From: Sphingomonas prati
Lineage (GTDB): Bacteria; Pseudomonadota; Alphaproteobacteria; Sphingomonadales; Sphingomonadaceae
Assembly (NCBI RefSeq): GCF_014643515.1
Contig: NZ_BMJP01000001.1
Coordinates: forward strand, 124,001 to 188,000
DNA length: 64,000 bases
Direction: 5' to 3'
Below the pieces are notes generated by a model. It was not told where the DNA came from. It saw nothing but the letters and a program-made list of their open reading frames with translations, and ran no database searches. Positions 18,006 through 26,373 of this stretch are shown piece by piece. The position numbers were made by a program, and so were the translations under genes. The stretch's first letter is position 1. Each line of letters opens with the position of its first letter.

Positions 18006-19556
18006 ATGAACGGCCTCTACGACGAAGTGAAGATCGCGCTGCATTCGGTCTGGCGGCAACGCTGGCTCGCGCTGGGTGTAGCGTGGGCCGTGGCGTTGCT
18101 CGGCTGGCTGGTCATCGCGCTGATTCCCAACAGCTATGAAAGCACTGCACGCGTCCAGGTGCAGAACCAGTCGATGCTGAGCGACACGATGGGGATCAGC
18201 CCCAACGATCAGCAGGGCGACATCGACCGCGTCCGCTCCGCGCTGCTGTCCGCCGCCAACCTGCGCAAGGTCGTGCTGGGCAGCGGTATGGCCGCGGTCG
18301 GTGCCGACGACGGCACGATCGACGGGCACATCTCAACATTGCGCGATGCAGTCACCGTAAAGGCGCTGCCCGACAACATGTTCGAGATCAGTGCGCGGAT
18401 CTCCGCCGGTGGTAACAGCGACGCGCATAACGCCGTTCTGGCGCGTCGCGTGGTGGAGCAGCTCGTCACGATCTTCTCCACCGAAAACGTCATGGGCGGC
18501 CGCGAGGAAGCCGGCGAGACGCTGACTTTCCTGAACCAGGAACTGGCCCGGCGTGCGGCGCAGCTGTCGGAGGCGGAGGCACGGCGTGTTGCGTTCCAGC
18601 AGAAATATATGGGTCTTCTTCCTGGCGTCGGATCGTTCGAGCAGCGCGCGGAGCAGAAGCGCGCCGAACTGAGCCAGGTCGAAACCGAACTGGTGTCCGC
18701 ACAAAGCGCGCTGGCAGCGATGGGTGGGCAACTGGCGAGTACGCCTGCGACGATCGCCGCGCCTTATTATGGCGGCGGTGGGGCTGTCGGCGGCGCACGC
18801 GGCCGGCTCTCGGCGCTCGAAGGGCAGCTGAGCGAGGCGATGGCACGCGGCCTGACCGACCAGCATCCCGACGTGATCGCCCTGCGGTCGCAGATCACCC
18901 GGACGCGGTCCGACGTTGCCCGCGAACCTGCCTCGGGCGGCGGCGGCGCCGGGACGGTGCAGAACCCGGCCTATGCCTCGATCCGTTCGCTCCAGGCGGA
19001 TCGGCAGGGGACCGTATCCGGCCTGTCGCAGCGCCGCGCGGCATTGCAGGCCGAGATCGGCTCGCTCTCGTCGCGCCAGGCATCGGAACCAAGCGTGGCG
19101 GCGGAACAGGATCGGCTCAACCGCGGTTACGACGTCCTGAAAACGCAATATGACAAGCTGCTGGCCGATCGCGAGCAGGTTCAGTTGCGGGCCGACGTCA
19201 GCACCAAGACCGATGCCGTCCGCGTACAGGTCATGGATCCGCCGTCCGCGCCACAGGTGCCGGTTGCGCCGAAGCGGCCACTGCTTCTGGCCGGGATCCT
19301 GGTCGTCGCGCTGGGTGCCGGGGCAGGGGTCGCGTTCGCGCGCGGTCAGCTGACGACGACGTACCCGACCGCGGGCAAGCTGGCGTCGGCGACGGGCCTG
19401 CCGGTCCTCGGCTCGGTGTCGGAGGTGGTCACCCCGGCGCAACAGTCGGTGCGCCGCAAGCATACGCTGCGGTTCGCCGGGGGCGTCGCCGGTCTGGTCG
19501 GCTGCTTCCTGTTGCTGATGACCATCGAATTCATCCAGCGGGGGCTGGTAGCATGA
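18006..19556 (+). CDS. XrtA-locus chain-length determinant protein (PCP)
   Basis: Inner-membrane polysaccharide co-polymerase of 516 residues that would set chain length and bridge to the export channel. TM1 spans about 21-40 (ALGVAWAVALLGWLVIALI), a Wzz domain follows, then long periplasmic coiled coil (about 185-400) and two hydrophobic segments near the C-terminus (LLLAGILVVALGAGAGVAFA and GGVAGLVGCFLLLMTIEF). A glycine-rich patch (PYYGGGGAVGGARG near 255-270) interrupts the coiled coil. The start ATG gives the proper cytoplasmic N-terminus. It overlaps the kinase gene by an ATGA. Confidence 0.93.
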   Translation: MNGLYDEVKIALHSVWRQRWLALGVAWAVALLGWLVIALIPNSYESTARVQVQNQSMLSDTMGISPNDQQGDIDRVRSALLSAANLRKVVLGSGMAAVGADDGTIDGHISTLRDAVTVKALPDNMFEISARISAGGNSDAHNAVLARRVVEQLVTIFSTENVMGGREEAGETLTFLNQELARRAAQLSEAEARRVAFQQKYMGLLPGVGSFEQRAEQKRAELSQVETELVSAQSALAAMGGQLASTPATIAAPYYGGGGAVGGARGRLSALEGQLSEAMARGLTDQHPDVIALRSQITRTRSDVAREPASGGGGAGTVQNPAYASIRSLQADRQGTVSGLSQRRAALQAEIGSLSSRQASEPSVAAEQDRLNRGYDVLKTQYDKLLADREQVQLRADVSTKTDAVRVQVMDPPSAPQVPVAPKRPLLLAGILVVALGAGAGVAFARGQLTTTYPTAGKLASATGLPVLGSVSEVVTPAQQSVRRKHTLRFAGGVAGLVGCFLLLMTIEFIQRGLVA

Positions 19557-20449
19557 GGAACGCCCCGATGACCGAACCCCGCCGATCGTTGTTCGAGCGC
19601 GCCGCCGACGTTTACGACTTCAATGCCGCGGCGCGTGCGCGTTTACCCGGTCCCGAGACCAACACGCGCCCACCGCTGGACGGCGGCCGCCGTTCTACTG
19701 ACACGGCTCGTCCTACGATGCCGAATCGTCGCGGATCGGTGGCGCGCGATGCATTGACCGCGGCCGGTTTCGTCATGCCCGACGGCGGCGTCACGGCGAT
19801 CGCCGAGGAGTTCCGCCTGGTGAAACGCCAGCTGCTTCAGGCCGCCACGGCACCCGATGCCACGCCGCGCGATCGGATGCTGCTCGTCGCGTCGGCGTTG
19901 CCGGCCGAGGGCAAGACGTTCTGCGCGGTCAACCTGGCGCTGTCGATCGCGGCCGAGAAGGATTTTGAGGTCCTGCTGGTCGATGCCGACGTCGCCAAGC
20001 CGACGATCCCCGCGCTGCTGGGTCTGGAGGACGGTCCCGGTCTGATGGACGCGATCGCTGACCCGCGGCTCGATGTCGAAGGCTGTATCATCCGGACCGA
20101 CATCGGCAATCTGTCGGTCCTGCCGGCCGGCAGCATCCGCAACGACGCGACGGAGTTGCTGGCATCCGACAGCACCCGCGTGGTGCTCGACCGGATCGCG
20201 ACGCAGCGTACGAACCGCATCGTCCTGTTCGATTCGCCCCCCGCGCTCGCGGCATCGCCAGCGTCTGAAATCGCTCATCATGTCGGCCGCGTCGTGATGG
20301 TGGTCCGTGCGGACCGCACCGGCGAGACGGAACTGCGCGAGGCCGTTGCCCTGCTGTCCGGGTGCGACGACATCCGGCTGTTGCTGAACGCGGCGGCGCT
20401 GGCGTCGGGTGGCCGGCGCTTCGGGTCCTATTACGGACAGGTCGGCTGA
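19553..20449 (+). CDS. XrtA-locus BY-kinase-like ATPase
   Basis: Cytoplasmic bacterial tyrosine-kinase-like P-loop ATPase (298 residues), the partner of the upstream chain-length protein. It has the Walker A region ALPAEGKTFCAVNLALS (about 118-134), Walker A' VLLVDADVAKP (about 141-151) and Walker B IVLFDSPPAL. The N-terminal SLFERAADVYDFN segment is typical of the exosortase-associated family. The C-terminus has only two tyrosines (GSYYGQVG) and no tyrosine cluster, so autophosphorylation would rest on these or be absent. Separate-polypeptide arrangement of PCP and kinase, coupled by overlapping start and stop. Confidence 0.9.
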   Translation: MRNAPMTEPRRSLFERAADVYDFNAAARARLPGPETNTRPPLDGGRRSTDTARPTMPNRRGSVARDALTAAGFVMPDGGVTAIAEEFRLVKRQLLQAATAPDATPRDRMLLVASALPAEGKTFCAVNLALSIAAEKDFEVLLVDADVAKPTIPALLGLEDGPGLMDAIADPRLDVEGCIIRTDIGNLSVLPAGSIRNDATELLASDSTRVVLDRIATQRTNRIVLFDSPPALAASPASEIAHHVGRVVMVVRADRTGETELREAVALLSGCDDIRLLLNAAALASGGRRFGSYYGQVG

Positions 20450-22066
20450 ATGCGTTCGACGACCATCCTGGCCACGGCAATCGTCGGCGTCGGCATGCCC
20501 GGCGGCGCGGCGGTCGCAGCGCCGCGAACCACCTATGTCACGCCGTATATCGAGGCGTTGCAGGTGCTCGACGTGCCGATCACCGGCGGGCGCGACGTGC
20601 TGACCTACAGTGTGCTCGCCGCCGGGGTGGATGCTGGCGCGAGCGGACGGCGCCTCGAAGGCACACTCAGCTACCGCTACGAACGACGCTTCCCTTGGGG
20701 CGGCGACGGCGGGGTGCCGAGCGATACGCATAACGGAATTGCGCGCGGCAGCTTTCAGCTTGTGCCCAATTTCCTGACGCTCCAGGCCGGTGGCATCGCC
20801 ACCCGAACGCGCGTCGATGCGCGCGGCGGAGGAGTGGATTTCCTTGGCCGCGGCAACAATGTCGCGCAGGTCTATGGCGGCTACATCGGCCCGAGCCTTA
20901 CGACGCGCGTGGGTGCGCTGGACGTCAACGCAAGCTACCGCTTTGGTTACGTCAGGACCGACGATGGGTCCAGCAACGGCGACGATCTCGGGACCAACCA
21001 GTTCGGATTGAACCGCTACGACAGCTCCGTCAGCCATCTGGCGAACGCCAGCGTTGGGATGAAGCCGGGACAGCTACCGTTCGGCTGGACGCTGTCCGGC
21101 TCCTACTCGCGCGAGGATGCCAAGCCGCTTGACCAGCGGTTCGTAAACAAGTTCGTGCGTGCGGAAGTGCTGGTTCCGGTCGCGCCCACGCTCGCGCTGA
21201 CTGCCGGCGTTGGATATGAGGATATCCGCGTCTCGCAGCAGGCGGTGCAACGAACCGCGGCGGGCCTGCCGGTGGTGGACAGCAACGGCCGGTTCGTTGG
21301 CGATCGGTCCGCCCCGCGACAGATCGCGTACGACTTTGATGGGCTGTTCTTCGACGCGGGCGTGATCTGGCGACCCAGCCGGCGGACGACACTCGTGGCG
21401 TCCGTGGGCCGGCGTTATGGCCAGCTGGCGGTCACCGGATCGTTCAGCCACCAGATCACGTCGCGCAGCGGGGTGACGATCGGTGTCTATAACGGCATCG
21501 ACAGTTTCGGCCGGTCGATCGGCAACAACCTGTCCGCTTTGCCGACGCAGTTCTCCGTGCCGCGCAACGGCCTGAACAACCGATTCGATGGGTGCGTGTT
21601 CGGCAACCAGGGCACGGGCGGTTGCTTCAACGACTCGCTGCAGTCGGCCAGCACGTCCAACTACCGGGCGCGCGGAATCAACGCGCTCTACACCAACCGC
21701 CGCGGCGCGCTGACGTTCGGGCTGGGCGCTGGTTACGACGAACGGCGCTATCTCGGGCCTGTGCTGGCCTCCAACGGGATTTCGTACGACAATGTCACCG
21801 ACCGCAGCGTGACGGCGCAGGCCAACGCCACGATCACCCTGGACGAACGGTCGAGCCTGTCGAACCAGATCTACGTCGGCTGGTTTGAAAGCGGGCTACC
21901 GGGCGCGGACGGCGTGCTGACCGGCGGTGCATCGAGCAGCTATTACCGTCGCCTGACCGACCGGTTGAGCGGCAACGCCACGCTCGCGATCTTCGCGACC
22001 GACCAGCAGGAATATGATACCGACATAACGGGGCAGTTGCTCGTCGGAGCGCGTTACGCATTCTAG
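20450..22066 (+). CDS. XrtA-associated outer-membrane beta-barrel protein
   Basis: A 538-residue exported protein with signal peptide (MRSTTILATAIVGVGMPGG ending AVAA) followed by alternating hydrophobic/polar strands rich in Tyr, Gly and Arg (for example GTLSYRYERRFPWG, AQVYGGYIGPSLTTRVGALD) and ending in the aromatic-terminated strand LLVGARYAF, typical of outer-membrane barrels. It fits the uncharacterised PEP-CTERM-system-associated barrel family. It begins directly after the kinase stop codon. Likely role: an outer-membrane part of polysaccharide secretion; the exact function is not known. Confidence 0.85.
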   Translation: MRSTTILATAIVGVGMPGGAAVAAPRTTYVTPYIEALQVLDVPITGGRDVLTYSVLAAGVDAGASGRRLEGTLSYRYERRFPWGGDGGVPSDTHNGIARGSFQLVPNFLTLQAGGIATRTRVDARGGGVDFLGRGNNVAQVYGGYIGPSLTTRVGALDVNASYRFGYVRTDDGSSNGDDLGTNQFGLNRYDSSVSHLANASVGMKPGQLPFGWTLSGSYSREDAKPLDQRFVNKFVRAEVLVPVAPTLALTAGVGYEDIRVSQQAVQRTAAGLPVVDSNGRFVGDRSAPRQIAYDFDGLFFDAGVIWRPSRRTTLVASVGRRYGQLAVTGSFSHQITSRSGVTIGVYNGIDSFGRSIGNNLSALPTQFSVPRNGLNNRFDGCVFGNQGTGGCFNDSLQSASTSNYRARGINALYTNRRGALTFGLGAGYDERRYLGPVLASNGISYDNVTDRSVTAQANATITLDERSSLSNQIYVGWFESGLPGADGVLTGGASSSYYRRLTDRLSGNATLAIFATDQQEYDTDITGQLLVGARYAF

Positions 22067-22115
22067 GCCAACGTTAAGGATTGCGCGGATACAGTGCCGC
22101 GCAGGAGACGCCACT

Positions 22116-23147
22116 ATGTACCAAGACCATTATGGGCTGACCGATCGCCCGTTCCAGCTGACGCCCGACCCACGTTTCTGGTTCGAAAGCGCCACCCACC
22201 GCAAGGCGATGGCCTATCTGGGCTATGGCTTGGCGCAGGGGGAGGGCTTCATCGTCATCACCGGCGACATCGGCGCGGGCAAGACCACGCTGGTCGCGCA
22301 CCTGATGGAAACGGTCGATCCGCAACGCCTGACCGCGGTCCGGCTGGTGTCGACGCAGGCCGACGCCGACCAGCTCGTCGCGCTGGTGGCGCAGGCGTTC
22401 GGCGTCGGCGGCGGCGCGCATGACAAGGCGGCACTGATCGACCGGATCGAACGCCATTTGGTCAACGAGGCGCGCTCCGGCCGCCGCACGCTCCTGATCG
22501 TCGACGAGGCGCAGACGCTGTCACTCGGGGCGCTCGAAGAGCTGCGGATGCTGTCGAATTTCCAGACCGGCAACCAGCCGCTGCTTCAGATCTTCCTGCT
22601 CGGCCAGCCGGAATTCCGTGAACTGCTGCAACAGTCGGACCGGCTGGAGCAGCTGCGCCAGCGGGTGATCGCGACGCATCACCTCGATCCGATGACCGCG
22701 AACGAGGTCGAGCCCTATATGCTGCACCGCCTCGCGCGGGTCGGCTGGGCGGGCAATCCGGATTTCGAGCCCGCCGCGTACGACGCCTTTTTCAGCCATT
22801 CGGGCGGCGTGCCCCGCAAGCTGAACCAGATCGCCGGGCGCGTCCTGCTCGCCGCCGCGGTCGAGGATCGGACCGTCATCGATGCGGCGCTGGTCGACAG
22901 CGTGGCGTCGGAGATGGACGGCGATGCCAACCGCCCACGCGCCGCCGCCGAAAACGAACCGCGCCTGCGCAGCGCGTCGGTCACGCCGCTGCGGGCCGAA
23001 CCCGCATACGACGCCCGGCTGAACGCGATCGAGGCGCGCCAGGACGAACTGGAGTCGTCGCTGCGCCGCGTGCTTGGCCTGCTGATCGACTGGGTCGAGA
23101 GCGATGCGCCGCTGCGCTCCGATCGTTCGCGCCACAACGCGGCCTGA
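22116..23147 (+). CDS. XrtA-associated ExeA-like ATPase
   Basis: AAA-type ATPase of 343 residues of the ExeA/GspA-like family found in exosortase loci. Start MYQDHYGLTDRPFQLTPDP is the family signature. Walker A is GDIGAGKT at 50-57, Walker B LLIVDEAQ near 128-135, then the sensor-like FLLGQPEFRELL and arginine-rich RLRQRV region. Residues after about 270 are low-complexity and end in a short coiled coil (NAIEARQDELESSLRRVLGL). It may link export to energy or to peptidoglycan, by analogy with ExeA. 49 bases separate it from the barrel gene. Confidence 0.92.
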   Translation: MYQDHYGLTDRPFQLTPDPRFWFESATHRKAMAYLGYGLAQGEGFIVITGDIGAGKTTLVAHLMETVDPQRLTAVRLVSTQADADQLVALVAQAFGVGGGAHDKAALIDRIERHLVNEARSGRRTLLIVDEAQTLSLGALEELRMLSNFQTGNQPLLQIFLLGQPEFRELLQQSDRLEQLRQRVIATHHLDPMTANEVEPYMLHRLARVGWAGNPDFEPAAYDAFFSHSGGVPRKLNQIAGRVLLAAAVEDRTVIDAALVDSVASEMDGDANRPRAAAENEPRLRSASVTPLRAEPAYDARLNAIEARQDELESSLRRVLGLLIDWVESDAPLRSDRSRHNAA

Positions 23148-23154
23148 TCGTCTC

Positions 23155-24021
23155 ATGCCCGACGCACAGCCCATGCCCATGCGCAACGCGATGTCCGTCG
23201 ATCTGGAGGACTGGTTCCACGTCGGCGCGTTCGAGAACGTGATTCCGCGTTCGGACTGGGCGGGTTGCGAGGACCGCGTCGCGCGGAACGGCGATGCGGT
23301 GCTGGCGCTGTTCGATCGGGTGGGCGTGAAGAGCACCTTCTTCACGCTGGGCTGCGTCGCGGCGCAGCATCCCGGACTGATCCGCAAGATCGTCGCGGCG
23401 GGGCACGAGATCGCCAGCCACGGCTGGGACCACAAGCGCGTCTTCACCCTGACGCCCGAGCAGTTCCGTGCCGACCTGGAACAGGCACGCGCCGCGATCG
23501 AGGATGCCGGCGGCGCCCGCGTAACGGGCTACCGTGCCCCCAGCTTCTCGATCGACGCGCGCACGCCCTGGGCGCATCCCGTGCTGGCCGAGGCGGGCTA
23601 CACGTATTCGTCCAGCGTCGCGCCGGTCCGGCACGATCATTATGGCTGGCCCGAATCGCCGCGCCACATCTGGCGGCCGCTGGCGGACAGTCCGCTGATC
23701 GAATTGCCCGTCACCACCGCGCGGATCGGTGGCCGGACGCTGGCGGCCGGAGGCGGGGGCTTCTTCCGCATGCTGCCCTACGCCTTTTCACGCTGGGCGA
23801 TCGGTCGCGCGAACGGGATGGAAGGGCGCCCGGCGGTGTTCTACTTCCACCCGTGGGAGATCGACCCCGAGCAGCCGCGTGTCGCGCACGCGCCGCTCCG
23901 CTCCAAACTGCGCCACTACAGCCGGCTGTCCGCGATGGAAGGCAAGCTCGAACGGCTCCTCAAGGAATTCGCCTGGGACCGCACCGACCACGTCGTCGCC
24001 CGCCAGGCCGCAACATTGTGA
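23155..24021 (+). CDS. XrtA-locus polysaccharide deacetylase
   Basis: NodB-fold (carbohydrate esterase 4) protein of 288 residues. The metal and catalytic pattern is visible: VDLEDWFH near the N-terminus (catalytic Asp region), SHGWDH (His-x4-His metal pair) near 83-88, RAPSFSID (motif 3) and the C-terminal VFYFHPWEID (motif 5). It should deacetylate N-acetyl sugars of the nascent polysaccharide. The start at ATG 23155 follows the ATPase stop by seven bases; the frame also opens upstream within that gene. Confidence 0.92.
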   Translation: MPDAQPMPMRNAMSVDLEDWFHVGAFENVIPRSDWAGCEDRVARNGDAVLALFDRVGVKSTFFTLGCVAAQHPGLIRKIVAAGHEIASHGWDHKRVFTLTPEQFRADLEQARAAIEDAGGARVTGYRAPSFSIDARTPWAHPVLAEAGYTYSSSVAPVRHDHYGWPESPRHIWRPLADSPLIELPVTTARIGGRTLAAGGGGFFRMLPYAFSRWAIGRANGMEGRPAVFYFHPWEIDPEQPRVAHAPLRSKLRHYSRLSAMEGKLERLLKEFAWDRTDHVVARQAATL

Positions 24022-24041
24022 CCGACACCACCTCGAATGGC

Positions 24042-24062
24042 TCCCCGGCGCAGGCCGGGGCC
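24042..24062. repeat. CCCCGGC-type palindromic repeat (copy 2, single hairpin)
   Basis: Hairpin with 7-bp stem CCCCGGC/GCCGGGG and 4-base loop (24043-24060), the same unit as the paired element at 11508-11573. It sits in the 52-base gap between the deacetylase and FemAB-like genes, the only such element inside the operon. Confidence 0.75.
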
Positions 24063-24073
24063 TAGACACAGTC

Positions 24074-25156
24074 TTGTCTCAGACGCATCCGACTACGCCG
24101 CAGGCAGCGCTGCCCGCCGCCACCGTCCTGTCTGTGCGCAACGTTGTCGCCGACGCCGCGCAGGTCGCACGCTGCGACGACTACGCCCGCCAGCACACCG
24201 ACGGCACGCCGTTCCACCTCTCCGCCTGGAACCTCGCTGTCTGCGCAGGCTGCAAGCAAACTCCGCACCTCCTCGCCGCCTATCGCGGCGAAACACTCGT
24301 CGGCATCCTGCCGCTGACCGAAGTCCACTCTCCCCTGTTCGGCCGCGCACTCGCCGCCACCGGGTTCGCGGTCGCCGGCGGCATCCTCGCGGACGACGAC
24401 ACCGCCGCACAGGCCCTTGCCGACGCCGCGGTCGCGCTGGCCGCACGCTCATCCTGCCCATCGGTCGAACTCCGCGGCGGCTGGCTCCCCGCCGACTGGC
24501 ACCGCGACGACACGACCTATGTCGGCTTCACCCGCCCGATCGCGGCGGACGACGCGAACGAACTGCTCGCAATCCCGCGCAAGCAGCGCGCCGAGGTCCG
24601 CCGCGCGCTCGGCAACGGCATGACCGTCACCACCGGCCGCGATGCCGAGGAACGCGCCGACCACCATGCGGTCTACGCCTCCAGCGTCCACAATCTCGGC
24701 ACGCCGGTGTTCCCGGCCAGGCTGTTCGCAGCGGTGCTGGACCGGTTCGGGGACGACGCCGACATCCTGACCGTCCGCCACGACGGGCGGCCAATCGCCT
24801 CGGTGCTCAGCCTCTATCATCGCGGTACGGTGATGCCATATTGGGGCGGCGGGACGACGGAGGCCCGGGCCATGCGCGCCAACGACCTGATGTATTATGC
24901 GTTGATGGGCCATGCCCGCGCGCGCGGATGCACGCGGTTCGACTACGGCCGGTCGAAGGTCGGCACCGGTGCCGCTGCGTTCAAGCGCAACTGGGGCTTC
25001 GATCCGCAGCCACTGTCCTACGCGGTCCACGGGGACGCCCCGCGCGAGATCAACCCGCTCGATCCGAAATATCAGGCGAAGATAGCGCTTTGGAAAAAGC
25101 TGCCGTTGCCGGTCGCGAACCTGATCGGCCCATGGATTTCGCGGGGGCTGGGGTGA
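24074..25156 (+). CDS. FemAB-like protein, XrtA/PEP-CTERM-associated
   Basis: GNAT-fold FemAB-like protein of about 360 residues. Conserved features include DGTPFHLSAWNLAV, RGETLVGILPLTEVHSPLFG, IPRKQRAEVRRAL and the C-terminal YYALMGHARARGCTRFDYGR then FKRNWGFDPQPL, the hallmark of the exosortase FemAB family. Members of the wider fold transfer aminoacyl groups to glycans. No ATG starts the frame: TTG 24074 (SQTHPTTPQ...) or GTG 24134 (RNVVADAAQ) are the choices, neither with a good ribosome site; TTG is used because family members carry a short leader. The stop overlaps the next start (GTGA). Confidence 0.87.
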   Translation: MSQTHPTTPQAALPAATVLSVRNVVADAAQVARCDDYARQHTDGTPFHLSAWNLAVCAGCKQTPHLLAAYRGETLVGILPLTEVHSPLFGRALAATGFAVAGGILADDDTAAQALADAAVALAARSSCPSVELRGGWLPADWHRDDTTYVGFTRPIAADDANELLAIPRKQRAEVRRALGNGMTVTTGRDAEERADHHAVYASSVHNLGTPVFPARLFAAVLDRFGDDADILTVRHDGRPIASVLSLYHRGTVMPYWGGGTTEARAMRANDLMYYALMGHARARGCTRFDYGRSKVGTGAAAFKRNWGFDPQPLSYAVHGDAPREINPLDPKYQAKIALWKKLPLPVANLIGPWISRGLG

Positions 25157-26373
25157 GCCGCGACATCCTGTTCCTCTGCCACCGCGTCCCGTTTCCCCCC
25201 GATCGCGGCGACAAGATCCGCTCGTTCCACATCCTGAAGGCGCTGTCCGCGCTCGGCCGCGTCCACCTGCTGACCTTTGCCGACGATGAAGCCGACGCCG
25301 CGCACGTCGCCGGGCTGGCGCCGTGGGTGTCGTCGTCCAAGGTCATCGTCCGTCGGCGCGGGCGGGCGTTCGGGGCGGTTGCGGCGCTGGCGTCGCGGCG
25401 CCCAGTGTCGCTCGCGATGTTCGACGATCCCGCGATGCGCCGCGCGGCGAACGGCCTGCTGGGCCGCGTGCGGATCGATACGGTCTACGCCTTCTCCGGC
25501 CAGATGGCGCAGTTCGTACCGCATGACATCACCGCGCGTTTCCTGATGGATTTTGTCGATGTCGACAGCGCCAAGTTCGACGGCTACGCGGCCACCGCCG
25601 GGCTGCTCTGGCGGCAGGTGAACGCCCGCGAAGGCCGGCTTCTGGCGGACTTCGAAGGCAAGGTCGCCGAGCGCGCGGATCTGTCGCTGTTCGTCAGCCG
25701 GGCGGAGGCGGACGTCTTCGCCCATCGTCATCCCGCCGTCTCCGGCCGCGTCGCCGCGCTGGAAAACGGCATTGATCTCGCCACCTTCGACCCGGACGCG
25801 GACATCATCCCGGTTTCGGCGGGCGACGGTTCGCTGATCCTGTTCACCGGCCAGATGGACTACGCCCCCAATGTCGAGGCGGTCGACGGGTTCGCACGCG
25901 ACATCCTGCCCGCCGTCCGCGGCGCGTATCCCACGGCGCGCTTCGCCATCGTCGGCCGAGCCCCGGTCCCGGCGGTGCGTGCGCTGGCGACTCTGCCGGG
26001 CGTCATGGTCGTCGGCGAGGTTCCGGACGTCCGCCCCTGGCTCGCCGCCGCCGATGTCGTGGTGGCCCCGTTGAAACTCGCGCGCGGCATCCAGAACAAG
26101 GTGCTGGAGGCGATGGCGATGGGCAAGGCGGTCGTTGCCAGCCCGTCCGCGCATGAGGGGATCGACGCCGAACCCGGTCGCCACCTGATTGTCGCGGGGC
26201 CGGATCGCCAGGCCGACGTCGTCCGCGCGCTGATCGCCGATCCCGTTCGCCGCGCTACGCTCGGCCGCGCCGCCCGTGCACGGATGGTGGAGCGCTACGG
26301 CTGGGACCGCGTGCTCGCCCCGCTGGCGGCGATGGTGGCGGGCGGGGACGCACGCGCGATCGCGGCCGAATGA
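25153..26373 (+). CDS. GT4-type glycosyltransferase of the XrtA locus
   Basis: Glycosyltransferase of 406 residues of the PEP-CTERM/exosortase-associated family. The N-terminal domain opens DILFLCHRVPFPPDRGDKIR; the C-terminal GT-B domain has LENGIDLATFDP, LFTGQMDYAPNVEAV, the EVPDVRPWLAAADVVVAPL region and the nucleotide-sugar-binding GIQNKVLEAMAMGKAVVAS. It starts with GTG 25153 overlapping the FemAB stop. It is the only glycosyltransferase in the locus, so other sugar transferases must be encoded elsewhere. Confidence 0.92.
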   Translation: MSRDILFLCHRVPFPPDRGDKIRSFHILKALSALGRVHLLTFADDEADAAHVAGLAPWVSSSKVIVRRRGRAFGAVAALASRRPVSLAMFDDPAMRRAANGLLGRVRIDTVYAFSGQMAQFVPHDITARFLMDFVDVDSAKFDGYAATAGLLWRQVNAREGRLLADFEGKVAERADLSLFVSRAEADVFAHRHPAVSGRVAALENGIDLATFDPDADIIPVSAGDGSLILFTGQMDYAPNVEAVDGFARDILPAVRGAYPTARFAIVGRAPVPAVRALATLPGVMVVGEVPDVRPWLAAADVVVAPLKLARGIQNKVLEAMAMGKAVVASPSAHEGIDAEPGRHLIVAGPDRQADVVRALIADPVRRATLGRAARARMVERYGWDRVLAPLAAMVAGGDARAIAAE

